DNA of 40,615 bases from Burkholderiales bacterium (GCA_025354165.1 JANXNI010000071.1:1-40615); one strand, 5' to 3'. Shown: positions 18,776 to 26,868, numbered from the stretch's first letter. The notes: a model not told the origin generated them from the sequence alone. Program-made: numbers and translations.

Positions 18776-18927
18776 AGGTCTTCGGTGATCTGTTTACGGT
18801 CGTACGTCGCCGGCTGCGAGCACGTCATCGCGCCCTGAAAATCAGGCGCGGCCGATTACGTTATAGACGGAATGCCAGCTTCCAACATGACAGAACCCCG
18901 AGGACGGCGGGTGGCGCCCGCTGCGAC

Positions 18928-19194
18928 TTAACGGTCGTATGCTGCCACGGCGATGACGGCGACATTGATGCCGTCGTAGTAAATCGTGGATGCCGGCGTA
19001 GGCGGGGACTGCTCACCGGCGACAAGCCGTATCGCTTCCGCTGGCGTAGATGCAGACACCGTGGCGGTGGTCTGGGCAGGCACTTCATCGGCGTGAACGA
19101 ATTTGGGCGCGAACACCAAGGCGCTGGCGGCTGTGATGGACAAACATGCAATAGCTTTGAAGCTCAAGAAAGTGTGCGAGGTGTGTGATTTCAT
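18928..19194 (-). CDS. Small exported protein of unknown function
   Basis: The product has 88 residues with a clear signal peptide (FKAIACLSITAASALVFAPKFVHA) and a mature part of only about 53 residues that is Ala/Thr/Pro-rich and ends in NVAVIAVAAYDR. It could be a secreted peptide or small periplasmic factor; no family is recognised. It lies between the 19301 gene and regulator 2, which makes a signal or sensor role conceivable but untested. A lone TGTAGGG half-site (19275-19281) lies upstream without a second heptamer. Confidence 0.6.
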   Translation of the reverse strand: MKSHTSHTFLSFKAIACLSITAASALVFAPKFVHADEVPAQTTATVSASTPAEAIRLVAGEQSPPTPASTIYYDGINVAVIAVAAYDR

Positions 19195-19300
19195 GGAAAT
19201 TTGAAGATAGGAGTTGTGAAATTGCTACGTGAGTAGACGTAACGGTTGAGCCTGATATGACAGCGCAGACGCCGCCCTACATGCTTAAGGAGAATTCGAA

Positions 19301-20173
19301 TTAAGGCGCGACAAACCAGACACCCTTGATAAGGCGAAGCGTGTAATTGGACGACTCAGCGCCGTTTTTTGAGCGCTCCGTGAGCTTGGCCTCGGCACTA
19401 TCGGAATCGACTGTGAGGCTGTCGAATTCCGCCGTATTTGGATTCGGTGAAAGCTTCAAAAATTCCAGCAATTGCGCTGCGTTCGGGCCGTCAAGCTGCG
19501 TCGCATGATCAGCCATCAACACCGTTTTGAGCGCGGCTTTGTCGCCTGCTCGGGCAGCGCGCAAATATTCGGCGATCGCCTTGCCTTGAGGTGTCGCCCA
19601 CGCCGTTTCGCCAGCCGCATCAGGCGTGCGCGGCGTCAGCATGGTGGTGTCGAACCGTACATCAAAGCTCAAGGTATTTTTGAATTCGCTGTGCTTGCCG
19701 CCGCTGGTCACATGCCCGGAAAATGCGGTCGGATTGAACCGAGATATCTCCGCTTTGTAGTCGCTCGTATTGGCTCCGCCTTTTAGTGTCCCGACATTGA
19801 AGTCGACGGAGCGAATTGTGTTGCCTGCGTCTAGCGTGAACTCGAGCGTTTGTATGCTGTTGTTACGCATCTCGCTTGAGCGGGCGAAGGTGTCACTGAT
19901 CGCTTTTGCCGACAGCGGCTTGTCGGTGAGCGTCAAAATCGTCTCGGGCTTATTGTCAAAGAGCGACCGCCTCATTACGGCGTAAGCATGATTGAATCCG
20001 GTCAGGTTGCCGTTTACAGTGATGCTGCCGGTGGCTGTGTGGGTGCCGGGCGCGTCGCTCTGCGTGTGCACTTGTTTGCTTAACCCACACAACACCACCA
20101 CGCACAGACATGCGGCGATTTCGCGGGAGAGCGGCGGACGAATGGGTTCACAGTGTTTCATGGGAGCGCTCAT
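19301..20173 (-). CDS. Exported protein of unknown function, possible NTF2-like C-terminal domain
   Basis: The open frame extends to 20347, but operator site 3 lies inside that extension, so the start is ATG 20173 (or 20161), giving about 290 residues. The signal sequence is REIAACLCVVVLCGLSKQVHT. The middle is beta-rich. The final 90 residues or so (AIAEYLRAARAGDKAALKTV, then LTERSKNG and the ending LRLIKGVWFVAP) resemble NTF2-like/DUF4878-type domains. It is the first gene of the string ending in regulator 2. Confidence 0.68.
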   Translation of the reverse strand: MSAPMKHCEPIRPPLSREIAACLCVVVLCGLSKQVHTQSDAPGTHTATGSITVNGNLTGFNHAYAVMRRSLFDNKPETILTLTDKPLSAKAISDTFARSSEMRNNSIQTLEFTLDAGNTIRSVDFNVGTLKGGANTSDYKAEISRFNPTAFSGHVTSGGKHSEFKNTLSFDVRFDTTMLTPRTPDAAGETAWATPQGKAIAEYLRAARAGDKAALKTVLMADHATQLDGPNAAQLLEFLKLSPNPNTAEFDSLTVDSDSAEAKLTERSKNGAESSNYTLRLIKGVWFVAP

Positions 20174-20226
20174 GACAGTGGGGAAAATCGGCGAAATGCG
20201 TCGGAACGGACGTGCCGCATGACCAC

Positions 20227-20260
20227 ACGTTAGGCGGCGCGACCCTACATTCCGCCTACA
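20227..20260 (-). promoter_or_regulatory. Operator/promoter site 3
   Basis: Read on the minus strand: TGTAGGC (20260-20254), 4 bp, TGTAGGG (20249-20243), 9 bp, CTAACGT (20233-20227). It lies 54 bases before ATG 20173 and points at the string 19301-18928-regulator 2. Bases TCGC follow the second heptamer, exactly as in site 1. Confidence 0.67.
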
Positions 20261-20317
20261 ACGCCGCATTGCGACGAAAACGTTGGCGCATTCGTTTGCC
20301 GAATTCGTCTTTGGCTG

Positions 20318-20340
20318 TGTAGGCAACGCGTTGCTGCCAT
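20318..20340 (+). promoter_or_regulatory. Possible half-operator upstream of the 20363 gene
   Basis: TGTAGGC (20318-20324), 9 bp, CTGCCAT (20334-20340), which keeps 4 of 7 positions of CTAACGT. The upstream heptamer is not recognisable (GTCTTTG). This may be a decayed site or chance. Confidence 0.25.
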
Positions 20341-20362
20341 CAATCACTCTAAGGAGAGTTCC

Positions 20363-20815
20363 ATGTTGAAACCACTTTTGGCCGCAGTTGGCGCATTCGG
20401 CCTCACGTTTCTCACAATGGCACCGGTGTTAGCGGTCGCTCCCGCAGCCGAAACAGCGTTTGTTGAAGCTTATAAAAAGGCCATCGAAACCAGCGACAAG
20501 AAAACCTTACAAGGGTTTTTGTACACCGTTGGTGCGAACCCGATGGCACTGGATTTCTACAAGGAAATGGTGACGATGGAGGCAGGCAGCAAAGTGACAG
20601 AAATCACGCTGACCGAGCTTAACGCCGAGGACAAGCAAAAAATCTCCACGCAAAAGGGCCCCGACGGCAAGCCCAGCAAGAGCAACATTCCGATTGTGAA
20701 AAAGCTCAGCTTCAAGACGGAGACCAAATCTGCCAATGGCAGCAGCTCAGGCAACAGCAGCGTGTTCGTCGGTGAAGTGGGTGGCAAGCTTATGATCGCC
20801 GTGCCCGCGAAATAG
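20363..20815 (+). CDS. Small exported protein of unknown function
   Basis: The product has 150 residues, a signal peptide MLKPLLAAVGAFGLTFLTMA and a lysine-rich mature part. Segments AFVEAYKKAIETSDKKTLQG and FVGEVGGKLMIAVPAK suggest a small alpha/beta fold of the NTF2-like kind, similar in layout to the end of the neighbouring 19301 protein. A good AAGGAGAG ribosome-binding site lies at 20351-20358. It is divergent from the 19301 string. Confidence 0.7.
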   Translation: MLKPLLAAVGAFGLTFLTMAPVLAVAPAAETAFVEAYKKAIETSDKKTLQGFLYTVGANPMALDFYKEMVTMEAGSKVTEITLTELNAEDKQKISTQKGPDGKPSKSNIPIVKKLSFKTETKSANGSSSGNSSVFVGEVGGKLMIAVPAK

Positions 20816-20946
20816 GTGTTTTGCACGATACGGCTTTATGATGAAACCGCCTTTGATTGGGGGCTGGTGGTCAATTAGCGCGCAAGTCAATATTTGGCGA
20901 ATATTGCCTGCGGCCCCTATGAAGCGGTGAATCCAGCGAAAAGCTG

Positions 20947-21240
20947 TTATCGCGTTTGAGTTTCCAGCGTGCTCAAAAACTTCATCGCGTGAACTCGCGT
21001 TGCCAGCACGTTCTCGTTCGCGCCGCACATTTCAACCGATGCGCGCAGGCTTGAGCAAACGGCGGGTCGACGCGGGTCGCCGAAGATCTTGCAGCGGTGA
21101 TGGTCGTCCAGCTGAACGCAACGAATGCCCGCCGGTTTTCCCTTAGGCATGCTGGTCGATTTGTTGTCTGGCGAGTCGGGAATGGGCGATGAAATTGACG
21201 GTGCAATGCAACACGCGCCGCAGCCGGCACGGCAGTTCAT
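20947..21240 (-). CDS. YkgJ-family cysteine cluster protein
   Basis: A 97-residue cytoplasmic protein with the YkgJ-type metal-binding pattern: CRAGCGACC near the start, then [25 protein letters not shown] and a later cysteine. The family is thought to bind zinc or iron; its role is undefined. ATG overlaps the Nudix stop by four bases (ATGA), so the two are translationally coupled. Confidence 0.88.
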   Translation of the reverse strand: MNCRAGCGACCIAPSISSPIPDSPDNKSTSMPKGKPAGIRCVQLDDHHRCKIFGDPRRPAVCSSLRASVEMCGANENVLATRVHAMKFLSTLETQTR

Positions 21241-21692
21241 GAACGCTTCAGCAACGCATCAATCACCGTCGCAAATCGCGCGTCCGAGTCGCGGTGCGCG
21301 GCGGCGAATGATCCAGCCAGCGGATGCCAGAAATATTCAAAGACCAGCCCTTCTTCCCCGGGACTGCCCGTCGCCGTATGCGACCAGTGCTCCGGCAGCG
21401 GCTCCACCGCATCAAACCGGAAAATGAACCAGCGCTGCTGCGTCGGCGGCTTGCCCGGAAAAACCTTGCTCGTCGAGCCCGTAAATTTCATCTCGGCAAT
21501 GAGCTGCGGGCTCAAGGGCAAGCGCAGTCCGGACTCCTCGTAAAGCTCGCGCACCACCGCATGCGCGGGCGATTCACCGGGTTCGATTGTCCCCTTGGGC
21601 AATTGCACGCCAGCATTGGTGTGCGGATGAGAAAACACCAACACCCTGCCGCGCTGCACCACGCAGGCGCAGGCTTTTTCAATCAGCGGCAT
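21237..21692 (-). CDS. Nudix hydrolase
   Basis: The 151-residue protein has an intact Nudix box running from [13 protein letters not shown] through VRELYEESG, with the REhxEE metal-binding glutamates present. The substrate is likely a nucleoside diphosphate derivative but cannot be assigned. The C-terminal part has a WRWFIFR-like segment typical of mutator-type members. It lies 3' of pdxH and overlaps the YkgJ-like gene. Confidence 0.9.
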   Translation of the reverse strand: MPLIEKACACVVQRGRVLVFSHPHTNAGVQLPKGTIEPGESPAHAVVRELYEESGLRLPLSPQLIAEMKFTGSTSKVFPGKPPTQQRWFIFRFDAVEPLPEHWSHTATGSPGEEGLVFEYFWHPLAGSFAAAHRDSDARFATVIDALLKRS

Positions 21693-21741
21693 CGACGGTT
21701 AAACGAGGGCAATGCGGTCTATTCGCCAACTATTACGAGTG

Positions 21742-22389
21742 CTAGGGTGCCAGCCGCTCAATATGCCAGCCGCCAAATTGCCTCTGGAACATGAGACGAT
21801 CATGCAGACGTGAGCGCCGCCCCTGCCAGAACTCCACCATCTCGGGCACGATGACGTAACCACCCCAGTTGGCCGGGCGCTGCGGGTTATCACCCAGCCT
21901 CGATTGTGCATCGGCAAAGCGAGCCTCCAGCGCTTCGCGACTATCGATTTTTTCGCTTTGCGGCGAGGCATGTGCGCCGATCCGCGATAGCAGCGGGCGC
22001 GACTTGAAATATTCATCGGACACCGCGTCGTCCACTTTCACCACGTGGCCCTCAATGCGCACCTGACGCTCAAGCTCCACCCAGTGAAAGGTCAGTGCCG
22101 CCCACTGCGCCTCGGCCAACTCATGCCCCTTGCGGCTTGCGTAGTTGGTGAAAAACACGAAGCCGTTTTCGTCGAAACTCTTCAGCAAAACGATGCGCGC
22201 TGATGGCCGCGCGTTCGCGCCCACCGTCGCCAGATTCATCGCCGTCGGCTCCGGCAGCTCCGCCTTGATGGCGTCATCCATCCATTTGCCAAATTGCGTG
22301 AACGGGTCCGCCGCCAGATCGCGCTTGCCCAGCGAGGCAAGCTTGTAGTCTTTGCGGAGGTCGGCGAGGGGGGGGGAGATCGTAGTCAT
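21742..22389 (-). CDS. pdxH: Pyridoxamine/pyridoxine 5'-phosphate oxidase
   Basis: FMN-dependent last step of pyridoxal 5'-phosphate synthesis. Starting at ATG 22389 ([15 protein letters not shown]) gives 215 residues, the normal length; a longer frame to 22476 would overlap the divergent moxR gene. Family motifs are intact: [19 protein letters not shown] (FMN phosphate), [30 protein letters not shown], and the C-terminal [13 protein letters not shown] with the substrate-binding Arg and His. Confidence 0.96.
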   Translation of the reverse strand: MTTISPPLADLRKDYKLASLGKRDLAADPFTQFGKWMDDAIKAELPEPTAMNLATVGANARPSARIVLLKSFDENGFVFFTNYASRKGHELAEAQWAALTFHWVELERQVRIEGHVVKVDDAVSDEYFKSRPLLSRIGAHASPQSEKIDSREALEARFADAQSRLGDNPQRPANWGGYVIVPEMVEFWQGRRSRLHDRLMFQRQFGGWHIERLAP

Positions 22390-22490
22390 GCGCCGTATCA
22401 TACGAGCTTCACCGTCGCTCTGCCCTGATCGGTCGCAAGCCGCTCGTGGATTGGCGCGAGCATCTAAGCAACCCATTCGAGACTACCGCC

Positions 22491-23336
22491 GTGACCGTCA
22501 AATTCCAGGGCACCGACTCCTATATCACCACCCCCGACCTGCTACTCGCCGTCAACGCCGCGATCACGCTGAAGCGCCCGCTGCTGATCAAAGGCGAACC
22601 CGGCACCGGCAAAACGCTGCTGGCCGAAGAGGTCGCCCGTGCGCTCGGCTGGCCGCTGCTGCAGTGGCACATCAAGAGCACCACCAAAGCGCAGCAAGGC
22701 CTGTACGAATACGATGCCGTCAGCCGCCTGCGCGATTCGCAGCTCGGCGAGGAGAAGGTCAAGGACATCGCCAACTACATCAAGCATGGCGTGCTCTGGG
22801 AAGCGTTCGACAGCGACGTGCCCACCGTCGTGTTAATCGACGAAATCGACAAGGCCGACATCGAATTTCCGAACGACCTGTTGCGCGAGCTCGACCGCAT
22901 GAGCTTCGACGTCTACGAAACCCACAGCACCATCACGGCGAAACATCGCCCGCTGTTCATCATCACCAGCAACAACGAGAAGGATTTGCCCGACGCCTTC
23001 CTGCGCCGCTGCTTCTTCCACTACATCAAATTCCCGAGCAAAGAGACGATGAAACAAATCGTCGACGTGCACTACCCCGCGATCAAGCAGGAGATGGTGA
23101 GCGCCGCGCTGGAGGCGTTCTTTGATCTGCGCGAAATGCCTGGGTTGAAGAAGAAGCCCTCAACGAGCGAGCTGATTGACTGGATCAAACTGCTGCTCGC
23201 AGAGGACATTGATCCCGCGGTGTTGCGCGAGAAAGATCAACGGAAAGTGTTGGCCCCTCTGTATGGGGCTGTCTTGAAGAACGAGCAGGATACGGAGTTG
23301 TTTACGAAGCTGCTTTTCATGGCGCGACGAGGTTAG
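22491..23336 (+). CDS. MoxR-family AAA+ ATPase
   Basis: From GTG 22491 the product has 281 residues; this start matches the usual MoxR N terminus (VKFQGTDSYITTP). Walker A GEPGTGKT is at 35-42 and Walker B VVLIDEID ends near residue 119; the sensor 1 segment ITSNNEKDLPDAFLRRC is present. MoxR ATPases usually act with a VWA-domain (CoxE-like) protein encoded next door. Here the next gene is an abortive-infection-like gene inside an inverted-repeat cassette, and no VWA gene follows in the window. Confidence 0.92.
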   Translation: MTVKFQGTDSYITTPDLLLAVNAAITLKRPLLIKGEPGTGKTLLAEEVARALGWPLLQWHIKSTTKAQQGLYEYDAVSRLRDSQLGEEKVKDIANYIKHGVLWEAFDSDVPTVVLIDEIDKADIEFPNDLLRELDRMSFDVYETHSTITAKHRPLFIITSNNEKDLPDAFLRRCFFHYIKFPSKETMKQIVDVHYPAIKQEMVSAALEAFFDLREMPGLKKKPSTSELIDWIKLLLAEDIDPAVLREKDQRKVLAPLYGAVLKNEQDTELFTKLLFMARRG

Positions 23337-23340
23337 GGGT

Positions 23341-23625
23341 TCTGTCCCCTCGCCCCTTGCGGGAGAGGGTTAGGGTGAGGGGTTTGGTGGAGTGAGGTGG
23401 TTCGTATGCCACAGCCTCATTTCGCCTGAAGGCGAGTCACTTTTGGCATTGCCCAAAAGTAACCAAAAGGCTAGCCCCTACTGCCCGCCTGATCCTCCAG
23501 TGCTCGCGTTGTGCGGGACGCGTCGAACGGCACCCGAATGCTTCGCTGTCGCTACGCAGAGTGTGTGCCGACGACGCATCTACGACCGCACAACGCTGCG
23601 CGCTTCGGGGCGGGCAAAAGGGGCG
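23341..23625. repeat. Left arm of a large inverted repeat
   Basis: Bases 23341-23396 and 23469-23625 are matched in reverse complement by 24843-24897 and 24608-24763. The outer block has about 3 differences over 56 bp; the inner block has about 3 substitutions and one indel over 157 bp. The middle diverges, but both arms contain a hairpin around GGCATTGCCC. This fills most of the 367-base gap after moxR. Small open frames in it are not convincing genes. Confidence 0.85.
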
Positions 23626-23703
23626 TTTGCGCCTCACAAACCGTTGTCCAACGTGATGCAGCAGAATTGCCTACAGATCAAACTAGATTGAGTTGTCAGA
23701 GAT

Positions 23704-24585
23704 ATGCAGTTTTCCAAACTATTCAATGTTTTTTCAAAGCGCCCGGGCTCAAAAACTGACTCGGGCAAGGCGCTTACGGCGACATTCCGCAATAGAGTCT
23801 TCATGCGTTGTAGAGATGTATTCAACGGCACCAATTTTTGGGAGGAAATTCACTCTAAGCTAAGTTACCTGCATGGTCGGCCTACGCTCGTCGATCAAAA
23901 CGCTAATTCGCCGGTCTCGGACGCCTTAAGTTTTTTGCAATCCTGCAACGACATGCATTTTTTGGATTTCCTTGAGTACACCTTCTCCACCAAGGCGTAT
24001 TTTCAGGCTTCTGGCCAATCCAATTTGGTTGCGGATTTCAACGAATTTCTCATCCAAGATCAATTGCCTTATGCGGTCACTGATTTCGTCTGGACCGAAA
24101 GCCGAGATGGCCCATATCCCTCGACGACATTGTCGGCATATCCACATGTCATTTGCAAAGACTCGGAAGTGCTGTACGAGAGGGCAATTCTTCCAACTCT
24201 TCAGTTGCTGCGCGAAGCTGAATTTAGTTCTGCAAACAAAGAATTTCTTGAAGGGCTTGAGGACTTTCGCAAGTCTGACTATGGGGATTGCCTCACCAAG
24301 TGCGGAAGTGCTTTTGAAAGCGTACTTAAGATTATCTGTGCGCGAAAAAAATGGCCATACAGCGCCACGGATACGGCATCGCCGTTGCTAAAGACCGTTG
24401 TCGCAAATTCCGGGCTCGAGTCATTTTTTGAGCAACCTCTGATCCTAATTGCCACGATTCGAAACAAGTTGAGTAAGTCACACGGCGCGGGGCCATCGTC
24501 CCGACAAGTGACAAAGGCAAAAGCGGAATACGCTGTCAACGCAACAGCTGCAGCGATTCTGCTGGTGGTGAGCGAGAGCAGATGA
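23704..24585 (+). CDS. Abortive-infection-like protein with HEPN-type motif
   Basis: The product has 293 residues. The N-terminal half begins LFNVFSKR and continues with RDVFNGTNFWEEIHSKLSYL and a Phe-rich FLDFLEYTF segment, recalling AbiJ-type N-terminal domains. The C-terminal part (about 180-290) resembles the Abi_C domain: FRKSDYGDCLTKCGSAFESV, then RNKLSKSH at 253-260, which fits the RX4-6H signature of HEPN ribonucleases. The likely role is phage defence by RNA cleavage and growth arrest. Base composition is visibly more AT-rich than the neighbours, and the gene is the only one between the inverted repeats, so recent acquisition is likely. Confidence 0.72.
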   Translation: MQFSKLFNVFSKRPGSKTDSGKALTATFRNRVFMRCRDVFNGTNFWEEIHSKLSYLHGRPTLVDQNANSPVSDALSFLQSCNDMHFLDFLEYTFSTKAYFQASGQSNLVADFNEFLIQDQLPYAVTDFVWTESRDGPYPSTTLSAYPHVICKDSEVLYERAILPTLQLLREAEFSSANKEFLEGLEDFRKSDYGDCLTKCGSAFESVLKIICARKKWPYSATDTASPLLKTVVANSGLESFFEQPLILIATIRNKLSKSHGAGPSSRQVTKAKAEYAVNATAAAILLVVSESR

Positions 24586-24607
24586 CCGTGGTTGGGCGCT
24601 TCAAAGC

Positions 24608-24897
24608 CGCCCCTTCTGCCCGCCCCGAAGCGCGCAGTGTTGTGCGGTCGTAGATGCGTCGTCGGCACACACTCTGCGTAGCGACAGCGAAGCATTCGTG
24701 TGCCGTTGACGCGTCCCGCACAACGCGAGCACTGGAGGATCAGGCGGGCAGTAGGGGCTAGCCTCTTTGCCTACTTTCTGGGCAATGCCAGAAAGTAGGT
24801 GGCCCCGCGCGGCCACAGAGCGCGCTGGTGGCAAACTATCCGCTCATTCCACCAAACCCCTCTCCCTGACCCTCTCCCGCAAGGGGCGAGGGGACAG
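24608..24897. repeat. Right arm of the large inverted repeat
   Basis: Reverse complement of the left arm at 23341-23625 (see there). It begins 22 bases after the stop of the defence-like gene and fills most of the 408-base gap up to the serine hydrolase. After 24897 comes a short GATTCCCGGCTGTGCCGAGAATGACG-like hairpin segment of common intergenic type. Confidence 0.85.
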
Positions 24898-24993
24898 ATT
24901 TGCGCTTCGCGAGGGTTACGAACCGGATTCCCGGCTGTGCCGAGAATGACGTCGGTGGAGTGTTGCGCTACTCACCAGCCTTAACATTGGCGC

Positions 24994-26070
24994 ATGAACG
25001 AATTCACCGACGCCATCCAGTTTTCCCAATCACACGAAGTCCCTTGGCCGCGTGACCCACTCGCTGCGCCCGCTAATGGACAAGTTCCGTTCGGCGTCCA
25101 CCACACCGACCCTTCGCCGTGGAACGTCTTGCGTGGCCCGGTGCATGTGCGTGGCGGCGTTTCTGGCGTGATCTTGCAACATGGAAAAGAGATCGCTTCG
25201 TGGGGCGAGCCGGATCGTGCCGATCAGACGTTTAGCGTGGCCAAAACCTATCTTGCGTTGCTCGCGGGCGTGGCGAATGCGCGCGGGTTGCTGCCGGATG
25301 CGGACGAGCCGGTCGTCGCTCGCGTGCCCGGGATTGGTTTCGATTCGGAGCACAACCGCACGATTACTTGGGCGCATCTGCTTGAGCAGACGAGCGAATG
25401 GGAAGGCTCGTGCTTCGGCTTGCCGGACACGGTGGATCGTTACCGCACTGTCTCGCATGACCCGCGTCCGCCGGGTGGCGTGAAGGGCGATGCGCGACCT
25501 TTGCACACGCCCGGCACGTACTGGGAATACAACGATGTGCGCATCAATCAGCTCTCGTTGGCGCTGCTGCATTTGTTCAAACAACCGTTGCCGGAAGTGT
25601 TCCTCGAAACGATTCTTAAGCCACTCGGCGGCGGTGAAAACTTCCGTTGGGAAGGCTACGACGACGCGTGGACTTCGATCCTCGACCACGCGGGCGTAAA
25701 GCGAAAAATGCAAAGCGTTCCCGGCGGTACGCATTGGGGCGGAGGCGTGTCGATCAGTGCGCGGGATCAGGCGCGCGTTGGCCAACTGATGTTGAACGGT
25801 GGTTTGCACGATGGCACGCAAATCGTCCCGAAAGTCTGGACGAAACGCATGACCGAGCCATGTCCGATTGCGCCGTTTTACGGTCGACTCATGTGGCTGA
25901 ACGCCGACGGAAAAAACTTCCCCGGCGCATCGAAAGACGCGAGCTTCATGGTCGGTGCGGGCGGGCATTACACATGGATTGAACCGACGCATGACGCGGT
26001 GATTGTCGTGCGCTGGCTGGATTCGGCGCATGCGGCTGGGTTTATCCAGCGCGTGGTGGGCGCGCTGTAG
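24994..26070 (+). CDS. Serine hydrolase of the class C beta-lactamase/esterase superfamily
   Basis: The protein has 358 residues. The nucleophile motif SVAK (81-84) and the second motif Tyr-Asn-Asp in TYWEYNDVRINQL are present. The third, usually KTG, appears replaced by the GAGGHYTWI region. There is no signal peptide, so it is probably an intracellular esterase or amidase rather than a resistance enzyme. The last codon and the TAG stop lie within the arm of a REP palindrome (26066-26122), which may have set the C terminus. Confidence 0.82.
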   Translation: MNEFTDAIQFSQSHEVPWPRDPLAAPANGQVPFGVHHTDPSPWNVLRGPVHVRGGVSGVILQHGKEIASWGEPDRADQTFSVAKTYLALLAGVANARGLLPDADEPVVARVPGIGFDSEHNRTITWAHLLEQTSEWEGSCFGLPDTVDRYRTVSHDPRPPGGVKGDARPLHTPGTYWEYNDVRINQLSLALLHLFKQPLPEVFLETILKPLGGGENFRWEGYDDAWTSILDHAGVKRKMQSVPGGTHWGGGVSISARDQARVGQLMLNGGLHDGTQIVPKVWTKRMTEPCPIAPFYGRLMWLNADGKNFPGASKDASFMVGAGGHYTWIEPTHDAVIVVRWLDSAHAAGFIQRVVGAL

Positions 26071-26122
26071 GAGCGGCGATAGTCGCGAAAGCCAACGGTT
26101 CGCGGCTCTCGCCGCTCCTACA
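26066..26122. repeat. Complete REP palindrome
   Basis: TGTAGGAGCGGCGA (26066-26079) is the exact reverse complement of 26109-26122. It is the same family as the cut copy at 1-60. It overlaps the stop codon of the upstream gene and may also act as the transcript end. Confidence 0.85.
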
Positions 26123-26150
26123 ATAGTGCTTTTGCATCAAGGAGTTCGTG

Positions 26151-26735
26151 ATGAAACGCATTGTTTTTGGTTTGGTTGCTGTTGCCGCGCTGTTGCTGGC
26201 TGCCTGCGCCCCACTCGTCACGCAAAGCCCGAGCGGCAAATTCTCCCCGGTGAACGCGCAGGCGATTGACGGCAATGAGCGCGTGCTGCTCAAGGGCGCA
26301 GACGTTGTGACCTACTTCACGAAAAACGCTTACACGCAGGGCAATCCGTCGATTAAATCGAACTACGAAAACGTGACCTTCTATTTCTCGTCCGCCGAGA
26401 ACAAAGCGCTGTTTGACAAGGCGCCGACGAAGTATTTGCCCGAGTTTGGCGGCTATTGCGCCAACGGCATCGTGTACTCGATTCCGTGGGGCGGCGACGC
26501 GGACACCTTCGAGATGATCGACGGCAAGCTCTACATCTTTGGCGGTAAAGGCTCGCACGATGCGTTCATGCTCGATGTGCCAAAAAATATGGCGTACGCG
26601 AACAAATACTGGAAGGAAGAAATTAACGGCAATAACGCGTTCACGCACCGCACGCTACGCACCACGATTGGCCGGGTAGCGCACTACAAGTCGGGCGCGG
26701 AGCTGGCGGCGGAAGTGGCGGCCGCGAAGAAGTAG
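26151..26735 (+). CDS. YHS-domain lipoprotein
   Basis: The product has 194 residues from ATG 26151, which follows an AAGGAG ribosome-binding site at 26139-26144. The N terminus MKRIVFGLVAVAALLLAAC is a lipoprotein signal with the acylated cysteine in LLAAC. The YHS domain covers about residues 45-110: GADVVTYFTKNAYTQGN, the FSSAENKALFDKAPTKYLPE segment and GGYCANGIVYS. These domains are thought to bind metal; members of this exported group have no firm function. A strong terminator follows. Confidence 0.88.
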   Translation: MKRIVFGLVAVAALLLAACAPLVTQSPSGKFSPVNAQAIDGNERVLLKGADVVTYFTKNAYTQGNPSIKSNYENVTFYFSSAENKALFDKAPTKYLPEFGGYCANGIVYSIPWGGDADTFEMIDGKLYIFGGKGSHDAFMLDVPKNMAYANKYWKEEINGNNAFTHRTLRTTIGRVAHYKSGAELAAEVAAAKK

Positions 26736-26740
26736 GGCGC

Positions 26741-26860
26741 ATCAGCTTTTACGTCAAAGCCCCACTGCGTTGGGGCTTTATTCATTTTGGATCGTAAGTC
26801 GACTTCTTGAGTATTACGCGTTCAGCCCTCGATAAAACGCCATTGCAGCCGAAAGCTGAT
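26741..26860. repeat. 120-bp palindromic MITE-like element, copy B
   Basis: It runs from ATCAGCTTTT to GAAAGCTGAT, with AAGTCGACTT at 26796-26805, exactly central. It ends 8 bases before the ATG of the transporter fusion, so any promoter or ribosome-binding site of that gene must lie in or very near it. Its left part also contains the terminator of the YHS gene. Confidence 0.75.
26756..26779 (+). terminator. Rho-independent terminator after the YHS lipoprotein gene
   Basis: AAAGCCCCA (26756-26764) pairs with TGGGGCTTT (26771-26779) around a 6-base loop and is followed by ATTCATTTT. It lies within element copy B. Confidence 0.8.
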
Positions 26861-26868
26861 ACGTTGAA

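Noticed and set aside
19275-19281. TGTAGGG (minus strand) upstream of the 88-residue gene as a fifth operator
   Set aside because: No second heptamer at 11 bp and no CTAACGT-like element at the right distance; treated as chance.
23392-23691. Small open frames inside the inverted-repeat arms
   Set aside because: The same translation appears in both arms only because the DNA is repeated; they are Arg/Cys-rich, with no ribosome-binding site or family match.
25030-26031. Long minus-strand frame of 333 codons opposite the serine hydrolase
   Set aside because: It is antisense to a gene with clear catalytic motifs, and its translation is Arg/His-rich low-quality sequence.
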